Below, piece after piece: positions 56,101-64,000 of a stretch of 64,000 nucleotides of DNA. The notes under the pieces are model-generated. The model made no database searches. It was given only the letters and a program-made list of their open reading frames with translations, and was not told the DNA's origin. The position numbers were made by a program, and so were the translations under genes. Position 1 is the first letter of the stretch. Every line of letters begins with the position of its first letter. Origin of the DNA: Epinephelus fuscoguttatus (lineage: Eukaryota > Chordata > Actinopteri > Perciformes > Serranidae); assembly GCF_011397635.1 (NCBI RefSeq), contig NC_064775.1:17280954-17344953 (forward strand), written 5' to 3'.

Positions 56101-56890
56101 GCCTGGTCGACAGAAGAAAATGTTGGCATTGTATGTTATCAGCAGCATTTCTAGTGGCGATTGTGCCACAAGAAATGGGTGTTTTTTAGCAAGACACCAG
56201 CTGCATTCTCAGCCGTGATTGTGCTGCCAAAAACGATTGTTTTTCAGCAAGACATAGGCTGCATTTCCAACGGGAATTGCGCTACCAAAACCAGTTGTAT
56301 TTTAGCAACATCGGCAGCATTTCCAGCCATGATTGTACTACCAAAAGTGGGTCTCTTTCATTGAGACATCAGCTGTGTTTCCAGCAGTGATTGTGCCACC
56401 AAAACCAGTTGTATTTTAGCGAGACATTGGCAGCATTTCCAGCAGGGATTGTGTCATGAGAAGCTGATGTTTTTCAGCAAGACATTTACGGCGTTTCCAG
56501 CAGCAACTGTGCCACCAAAACTGGGTGCTTTTCAGTGAGACATCAGCTGTGTTTCCAGCAGCAATTGTGCCACCAACACCAGCTGTATTTTAGCGAGACA
56601 TCAGCAGCATTTCCAGCGGGGATTGTGCCACCAGAAGCTGATTTTTTTTAGCAAGACATTTGCTGCATGGTCAGCCATGATTGTGCTGATAAAAGCGAGT
56701 GTTTGTAGCGAGACATCAGAAGCATTTCCAGCAGTAACTGTGGCACCAAAACCTGGTGCTTTTAAGCAACACAATGGCAGCATTACCAGTCCTCGTTGTT
56801 CCACCAAAAGCAGATATTTTAAGCTAAAACATTGACTTTCTCTAAGCATACCCAAGTGATTTTTGTGCCTAAACATAACCACATGTTAAC
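56101..56890. repeat. ~58-bp minisatellite with three-unit higher-order pattern (R5, copy 2)
   Basis: About 12 units of 56-60 bp, each with 'gcgagacatcagcagcattt' followed by 'ccagcagggattgtgccacc'-type sequence. Variants order as B-A-C, B-A-C in units 4-9: B contains 'cagtgagacatcagctgtg', A 'ccagttgtattttagc', C 'agctgatgtttttcagc'. This gives a higher-order repeat of about 174 bp. It starts at 'gaaaatgttggcattgtatg' and ends at a 'ttttgtgcctaaacataacc' module. The frames within (for example 56,161-56,364) are periodic artefacts. Confidence 0.85.
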
Positions 56891-58045
56891 TGCAGTGCTG
56901 TTAGAACATAAAGAACAGTGAAAGTTCATCATAGCTGCTAGATAACAACGTACAAATGTTATATGTTTGGTTTGACGGTCTATGATGCTTTCCATCTCCC
57001 TGAAAAAAATCCATCTTCTGTGACAGTGTTACAGTCTACAGTGGTAAATAAGATGAGGATACAATACTGCATCACAGGGGTCCTGCTCAGTTTTGCATTA
57101 TTTCTGTCTGGTCTCCTCTCATTGTCCCTCCTGTTCCTGATCCTGACATATAGATGATTTTGAATCATCAGTACTAAAGGTCAGTAGTTTTAGGCTGTAA
57201 TGTCTGTCTTTTTAAATGTGAAGGCACTTTTTTGCAAAAATCTCTGAAGCTGAAGTTGACACTGTAGCGTAATGTGTCCTAATTTATATCTCTTTTCATC
57301 AGACAATGATCTAATTTCTTTGTAGACCCCTATATTTGACAAAAAAAAAATCTGACAGATGTGATTCTTCAAATTAATATTGACTGAAATCTGATTCTTA
57401 AACACGCAACCACTTGTACATTCAAGGTTTATGACTTAAGCGTGTTCACCTTAAAAATCTCTGCTTTGCTGTAAATGAAATGAAGTTTTAAAAGTTAATT
57501 ACATTGTATAAAGACTTTATAAAACGATATTTATTTATTTAACATAGCTTTAGCACTGCAAATCATACATGACAAAATTAAGTCCAAAATGCAAATCATG
57601 TTCTCTCCTACTCCTTTGCTTCTCTGGTTCTCTTCTCCCAATCAAAGCCTTAAATTATCTCTTCACATTTTCCCTTTTCACTTGTTTCAAGACAAAAATA
57701 AAACCCAGCACTGAGTGAAAGGACTTAAGATAGACATTTTTTGCAGTGCAGCATTGCCGAACACTTATGCTGCTCAGCAGCCGCAGTAACAGTTAACAGG
57801 ATTAGGCATGGCTTACATAAACATCTCCCATGGCAACAGTGCACTGGCGCCAGGCAAAGGCAGGGAGAGGAGCTGTCACCGGAAAACATCATCTTCGGTC
57901 TGGTCAGCTGAGTGTCAGCTGGCTTTGATTCACGATGTTTAAAGTTATGTGTTTCCTGTGATGAAAGAACATGTCCATTTTAGCTCCTTTGGTCAGCTAT
58001 TGAACATTTAAATCTTCTTTTATAACCTACCACCATCAGTTTTAG
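56891..58045. other. Intergenic, nothing gene-like
   Basis: AT-rich DNA. A short frame at 57,050-57,157 encodes a Leu-rich peptide with no further support. Confidence 0.5.
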
Positions 58046-58130
58046 TCATGAAAGTCAGAATCAGAAATGTTTTATTGTCTCAAAAGTACCTTTGCACATC
58101 CAAGGAATTTGACTTGGTGAGAAGTAATGG
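58046..58130 (-). repeat. LINE/SINE 3' tail fragment
   Basis: The plus-strand phrase 'gtcagaatcagaaatgtttt' then 'attgtc..tttgcacatccaaggaatttgact' is, on the minus strand, the AATTCCTTG..CAATAAAAC..CTGATTCTGA ending common to fish retroposons. Only about 85 bp remain. Confidence 0.6.
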
Positions 58131-58926
58131 TAAAAAGTTAAACTGACTCATTTATATTTGATATATTTTTGATATTTTGTGCAATTTTGTAAAATTCATA
58201 TTGTCACTTTAATGTTTCAACTCAAAATACTGCAGCTCGAGTTCTCTCTGTGTGTTTCGGCAGCTTCTGGACAGTCTGTGCGTGGTTTTGTTTGTGTGTG
58301 TCAGGGTTTTGTGGCCTGCCAGTGTTGTGACACTTTGATAGCGATGCCTGAAGTCGTGTCCCGTTGGATATACTAGGCCTTTAGAACGGTTCATTTCCCA
58401 TAATTCCCTCAGGAGAGAAACATTGCTCACTGCCTCTCATGGCTTTGGCTCTGAAGGAGAGTAGAGGTCTTTGCGTGTCTTGCTGTTTTCCTCGAAATGT
58501 CTCTGCTAATATCTGCTTGACATTTTCTGTCCACGAAAGTGGTCGGGTTCACCAGAGCTTTTAGGGGGACAGGGGAGAATTTGGCATTTTGACTTCTTAT
58601 CTGGCCTGCATAATTCTGTGCTTAATGTACACCCAGTATAATTGATTGTCATTGTTGTCATCTCTTTTGTATGAATTGGTATAAACTGCAGTTCAAACTT
58701 ACATTTACAAACACTAAAGTGGGTGTGATGTTGACACATGCAAAGACACATTTACCCTTGTAGCAATACAAATGCACATACTCAGTTTCAAGAGTAAGGT
58801 GAGGTTGATCAGCCGTCCCAGAACCAATGAATAATAAACATGTTGTCACCCACAAATGATGTGGTTCATGTCACCTTGAGACCGTTATAACCAGAAAAAA
58901 AATCACATCCTTGGTTGGTCAAGTAC
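58131..58926. other. Intergenic, nothing recognised
   Basis: Unique-looking sequence with no exon or repeat signature. Confidence 0.5.
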
Positions 58927-60475
58927 TTAAAGGGACAAGTCACTCCAAAATCTAAAATGCATATATTTATCCTCTTACCTTTAGTGCTATTTATCAATCC
59001 AGTTTGTTTTAGTGTGCCAAGTGTTGGAGATATCGACTGTACAGATGCCAGCTTTCTCTTAATTCTAATGGTACTAGATGGCACTTGCCTTGTGGTGCTT
59101 ATATGGCCAAAATAGATTTGTAAAACTCAACAGCAATGTCTCTTTCCAGAAATCATGACCTGGTTACTCAAGATAATCCACAGACCTTGTTGTGAGCAGT
59201 TTCAATGTAGGAAATATTTTCTATTTACCAAGGTGTGCATCTAATGCTAGTTTACCTAGCGCCACTGACTTAGCTAACATTACAGCTCAGCTGAGGAGGA
59301 CACCATTAATGTTTAGCTCTTGCACTGCACAAGCCTCTTGTCCATAAGTAGATGTACATTTCCCTCTGGTTGGTGATATGGTTGACAGATGCTAGTTCTT
59401 CTCATGCACTGTTTGTATGTAAACCTACGAAAAGTAATGCACCATAATTGGTATCTAACTCACGTAATTGGGAAGGTGCAGTTACGTGACCAATGCACCT
59501 GACAGGAGTAATTATGCAAGTAGTAAATAGACAGTGTCTGCAGAGGGAGGCATTTTGGGGATGTGGGTGGGTCAAACAAACAAACACAGGACTTTCCCTC
59601 AGGAGACTGGTGATATAAAACCAAGTGAACTTTGAGTTATTTTAAGATACATCGTCACCATGCTTCTTTTTCTCATCCTAAGCTATGTTACGTCATTCGT
59701 GGGTCATTAATTTGTAGGGTATTACGTGAACTGTTGTATGATAATACGTTTGTGGGTGTAGTTTGGTGGACAGAAAATAGTTCCTACAAGAAACTGCTGG
59801 TCTGTGGATTATCGTGAGTAACTGGGTCATAGTTTCTGAAAAGAGACATTGCTGTCAAGTTTTTCAAATGTATTTTCTTGGCGCTTTGGGCACCACAAGC
59901 CAAGTGCCATCTAATATTGCAAAATATCATCATGCATGCTTCTTTTTACCATCCTCTCATTCCATGTGACTGTTTTACCCAAGCCATCCAGAAGGTGTTT
60001 TTCACTGTTTCCCCAGGCAGAAGGAAGCGTAGATCTTCTGCTAGCTCACTTAGCATCACTGAGCTAGCTAACATTACAGCTCAACTGTGGAGGACGCCAT
60101 CAATGTTTACATCTTACGCTGTCACAAGCACGAGCCTCTCGTCTGTGAGTAGATGCACGCCTCCTTCTGTGCAGTGATACTGCTGGTGGGAGTAGTTGGC
60201 TAGAGAGTTCAACAAGGACTGCTGATTATTTTGAGTAACTGGGTCAAGATTTCAGGAAAGAGACATTGCTGTTGAGTTTTAAATGTATTTTGTTGGCCTT
60301 TTGACCACCGTTGGCTGAGTGCCAACTACTTCCATTTTTTTGCAGAGAATGCAGAAATCTCTACAACCGGTATCTCCAGCACTCAACAACTCACACCAAA
60401 ACAATCTAGAGTGACGTATAGCACTACAGGTGTATTTTGATTTTGGGACAAATTATTTCTTTAAAACCACCTAAG
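58927..60475. repeat. Inverted pair of R1 repeat copies
   Basis: The left copy starts TTAAAGGGACAAGTCACTCC and includes the 'cctggttactcaagataatc' block. The right copy runs the other way and ends 'tttgggacaaattatttc' then TTTAA. The whole forms a 1.5-kb imperfect foldback bounded by TTAA-like sequence. A third copy lies at 3.0-3.5 kb. No transposase frame is seen. Confidence 0.65.
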
Positions 60476-61394
60476 TCTCCATAAGAAGGACCTCTTGTTG
60501 TGTACGTAATGGGATGACGTTATTGGAGGAGGTCAAGGTGTATGGACGTGTGACTTTGACCCCAGAGATCACTCTCAGCATCCCATGGTTTCTTTCAACC
60601 ATGACCACAGTATTTTATTCTTAACTCAAGTAGTTTTGTGCCTAAATCTAAGAAAAACTTGACTATAGCTTATCAGAAAATGGTCCTATAAATCAAAGCA
60701 AATCAAAGACAGCAAAGAAATATGCAAAAATGAATTGACATACTGCAGTTTGGGTACATATTGGAAGAGTATTTAGAAGCAATAAGAAGGTAACGACATG
60801 GACTGATAACATTTCATCATCCCTCTTTCTTTGTAATCATCTGACTTCATCCACCTTCAGTCTCTGCTCTTAGTCTGACCAGCTCTCTCCTCTCTCTATG
60901 TGTTGCTGCCTCTGTTTCTCTGTCTGCTTTGCTCTGTCTGTCCTTTCCCATTTGTCCCTCTCCCCCTTCTCCCTGCCTCTCAGCTGAGATAAGGAGATTT
61001 AGAGGGAAGGGAACTGCTCCAATGCCTGACAAGTGTTTTGCCTTTGCTCATTTTTTTTCTGTCCATTTCCCAAATGTTCTAATTTGCTTAAGAAGCAGGC
61101 CGACTTCAGTGTCACTGTGTGAATTTAATGTCACTCATCGTGACAGTATTGGCTGTATCCAGTGTGCCCTCTTTTTTTGTCTCCATATATTGCTCTTTCT
61201 CATTCAAGGCCACAGTGTACTCACTGGCTAAACATATTCTGGGTCTGTAGGTGTGTCCAGACAAAGGACATATTTGAAGCAGCACCTTGGCTTTCACATC
61301 ATAATTGTGCATAGCACAAGCCTGAATCCTTGTATGATGTCAGTAGCATTCATTATCAGATTTCAGCATTGTATAAATTGGTATTTCTCAACCT
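60476..61394. other. Intergenic, CT-rich stretch
   Basis: Contains a pyrimidine-rich block (60,860-60,985) and a copy of the 'gtgcctaaatctaag' module at 60,611-60,655. No gene seen. Confidence 0.5.
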
Positions 61395-61650
61395 ACGCTC
61401 CGGAAAAAAGGTTGGTGTTGTATGTTTCTGCAAACCACAGATATGTTACTTTTGCACATTTTGCATTGCACACATTGGAACTTGAAAAACAATGTTTTTT
61501 GTGGCGCTTTCCCAGCAGGAAATGCAGTGATGTCTTGGTAAAAATCAATCACTTTTCATGGCACTACCCTGGCAGGAAGCAACAGTGAGGTCTCTATAAA
61601 AACAACCACTTTTTGTGGCACTACCCCAATGGGAATCACACCCTCCACCT
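61395..61650. repeat. Dispersed repeat R5, copy 3
   Basis: Starts with 'aaaaaaggttggtgttgtat' and 'aaccacagatatgttac'. It then holds about three units of 'ttttgtggc.ctttcccagcagg..atgcagtgatgtct' type, a shortened version of the 56-kb array. Confidence 0.6.
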
Positions 61651-61849
61651 GCCAATGACAAAGTCAGATCATATACATATCATAGACAAACCATAAATTG
61701 ATGCAGAGAGGGCACAAAGTGGTGCATAAAAATTCACCAGAATGCAGCAAATTAAGTGTTTGATGCTCAAGATTTTCTGGTGGAGGACTCCCAAACCCCC
61801 TGTTTGAAACAAAAGGTCTGCACTTGTTAAGGTTCAGTTCATACTGACT

Positions 61850-62440
61850 AGGTATTACAACCTGGTCTCAATCCAAAGTCATCGAAATCCGGTCCTTGGG
61901 CAGTGACTTGAGGCATCAGACACTGACGAAAGAAGACGTCCTTTAACGTCAACATGATATGGCTGGTTGGCCGGTTGCCGTTATAGTTTAACGGCGCTCG
62001 GCGGTGTCATGGGGAAACGCAGCGGGACAAGAACGTAAGTTAAAGTGGTGAAAGTCCAAGTAGGGTGGGCGGGGGTTGGTGGTGGATGGTTCCAACAACC
62101 ACAAACCCTCACCCGGGAGGAGCAGTGTTCACATCCTGTAAGATTGTAAAGCCAAACCCTGTTCTTTTTTGCTAAACCTAACCATGTGCATTAGTTGTTG
62201 GAGGAAAAAACCATCAGTTTGTGTTGTTGTACTGTCTGTAAACGGTAAGCTTCCTTTGAAAACAGAAGTGTATTTTGGAAGAAGACAACACATGTAACAG
62301 AACTTGACACAGCATCCCAGAACATCAACAACCAATGCACCCAAGGTACCTTTCACATTGTATCTGGATGTGGAAGGTCCAAATGTTGATATGTAACAAA
62401 GTTAGAGTGAGGATGTGTTGGGTATTAGCAAGAATTGTCA
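61850..62440 (-). repeat. Dispersed repeat R2, copy 2
   Basis: The reverse complement of this block follows the order of 3,595-4,080 (CAACACATCCTCACTC, GGTACC, AACAACCAATGC.., GTTTAGC). This copy is longer, with a GC-rich stretch at 61,980-62,110 that may be the missing part of copy 1. Confidence 0.65.
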
Positions 62441-64000
62441 TGAATCACATTGTTGATTTTCATCTCTAAAGCCCAGTAGGTTGAATCCAGATTGGTCTAG
62501 ACAGATCTCAGCATCTTCGCTCTGCACAGTAATTGCTGGGATTAAAGCATTTTCTTGTGAACAGCTCTAAGCATGTGAAGGAATGTGCCATTCTGCTCTG
62601 CCTGGTCTCAAACAATCGGAAATGTTCTGCGATTATCCAGAAGACGCTCGGCTTCAACTCCATGTTCTCTCCTTTTGGTTTCATGGTTATTTTCTCTCAT
62701 CTTTATCCTCAGCGCTGCAAATTGCTCCTATCCTGATATCACATTGCTGAGTCTTGCTTTATGGATGATTGCAGTTGGGCTGTCACTTTGCGTTACAGAA
62801 CAATAGGGTCTCAGCAGTCAGAGTCAAATCCAAGGCTGTGATTGGTGATAAATGTGTATAATTAGACTGAGTAAGGGCCAGTAGTCTTCCTATCGATTTC
62901 TTGGCTCATTTAGGGAATTAAGGGGTCTGCAAATTCCTAAGCACAGCAGACAGGACTGGGGATTTAATGGTGAAGGTCCCATCTTTCAGGGAGCAAAACC
63001 TGCTTTCCCACATGCTTATTTGTAGAAATGAGCAAGATGCATCCAGGGTGCCAAACCAGCTGCAGTAGGTGATCTAATTTAAGCTATTTTACTATATATA
63101 AGTAATTATCTATTTGGAGAAAACCCAATATTTTTTCCTCAGACTATTTTGGATGTTTCAGTGTTTCCTTTGTCCCGTGCCACTTACTTGAAATCAATCA
63201 CAGCTGAAATATGGCTCTCTGACATTGTTGTTCCTGTCCTATTTATTGTTGCCACCCCCCTCTGAAGGAAGAATGTATGATGTGAAAACTGTGTTCACCT
63301 TGAGATGTCTCCCCTGGCACTGGTGTGTTTGTCGACCACGAGGGGGTCTTTAACCTACATAGGTAGCTACATTAGTGGGGCTAAAAGCATGCCACAAACC
63401 CTACTGGAAAACAGCCAAGTCAGCAGCAGGACGTGAGCTATGAGCTGGCTGTTCGGACATAAGGGGGGGGTGGATGGCTTCCCTCAGGCTCTTTCCAAGC
63501 TTGTTCCAAATGAAAATAGCCACAATCCTGCTGCTGTGTTCCAGGCACACATCCTGTGACGACTAGAAAGGGGACAATGAATTAGATTTCATAAATGCTG
63601 GATTGGATTTTTTATTTCACAGATCAGAAGCATTTCAGTGACAGAACGACATTGAATATGACATTGATAGAACTATTTGCATCATTTGCTTTATTGCATG
63701 TTTATGTTCCTTTTATTGCACCGGGCTTGCTTTGTTTGGGGGGCAGTGAGGTAACCGTGTGCAGCTTTGTTGCTAACCAATTATATAAGTTCTAATTTCC
63801 TTCATAAACTGCACAATTTGAAGTGGTGGAAGTAGCTAGTTGTGAAGTAGCTAAACAAATATGTGTTCCTTTTGTTGTGTTTTATTACATTTAAAAAGCC
63901 TTTATATCTGTGTCAAAATATGACATCATTTCCAATAAGTGCGTTTCCAATTACCATCCTACTGTGCCTTTTGTGTTTCAGTTCTTGCCAGGTCTAAAAA
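62441..64000. other. Intergenic to window end, no gene seen
   Basis: Unique AT-rich DNA. The last 30 bases contain an acceptor-like 'tgtgtttcag' at about 63,973-63,982, which could precede an exon lying mostly beyond the window; too little remains to judge. Confidence 0.4.

Noticed and set aside
56101-56890. CRISPR-like array of regular repeats
   Set aside because: Contiguous tandem units without unique spacers, in a vertebrate genome; it is a minisatellite.
44561-64000. fzd5 or plekhm3, expected from mammalian synteny
   Set aside because: No large single-exon Frizzled frame (Cys-rich domain plus seven membrane segments) or PH/RUN-domain exon is visible; if present they lie outside the window.

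Overview
The window is vertebrate nuclear DNA, most likely from a ray-finned (teleost) fish. The evidence is three intron-containing genes that align along their length with human CREB1, METTL21A and CCNYL1, in the same order and orientation as on human 2q33, packed into about 17 kb. They lie among fish-type repeats: tRNA-derived SINEs, LINE 3' tails, hAT-, Harbinger- and Tc1-like DNA transposons and foldback MITEs. Gene assignments come from reading exons and splice sites directly. Repeat families are named from memory of their termini, since no database search was possible.

Layout. Positions 1-22,080 hold no protein gene that I can support. This is intergenic DNA (upstream of creb1, probably on the klf7 side) with AT-rich, possibly regulatory blocks, CA microsatellites and several transposons. 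The most notable is a 1,493-bp hAT-type element with an exact 8-bp target duplication (5,944-7,436), which carries an antisense exon resembling the N-terminus of SWIM/YqaJ-nuclease-like proteins. Positions 22,100-27,790 hold creb1 (+ strand, 7 coding exons, 318 aa). Positions 27,790-30,100 hold mettl21a (- strand, 3 exons, 218 aa), converging on creb1 with poly(A) signals about 30 bp apart. Positions 30,100-32,357 are the head-to-head interval between mettl21a and ccnyl1, full of (TA)n and containing a 233-bp AT-centred palindrome. Positions 32,358-39,546 hold ccnyl1 (+ strand, 10 coding exons, 342 aa), whose introns contain a complete Harbinger-like element, two hAT-like MITEs and a short telomeric repeat.

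From 39.6 to 64 kb the only intact gene is an intronless odorant-receptor-like GPCR (43,379-44,560). The rest is repeats, including a ~58-bp minisatellite with higher-order organisation at 56.1-56.8 kb and a frameshifted DNA-level copy of ccnyl1 exon 9 at 51.8 kb. fzd5, the next gene after CCNYL1 in mammals, is not seen.

The three conserved genes do not form an operon-like unit. creb1 encodes a cAMP-responsive bZIP activator, mettl21a an Hsp70 lysine methyltransferase, and ccnyl1 a membrane-anchored cyclin Y-like activator of CDK14/16-type kinases. Their proximity is ancestral synteny. The points most worth checking are the nuclease-like exon inside the hAT element, the 99-bp in-frame intron in the creb1 basic region, the loss of the Ser121 (ATM-type) site in CREB, the palindrome at the ccnyl1 promoter, and the ccnyl1 exon duplication.
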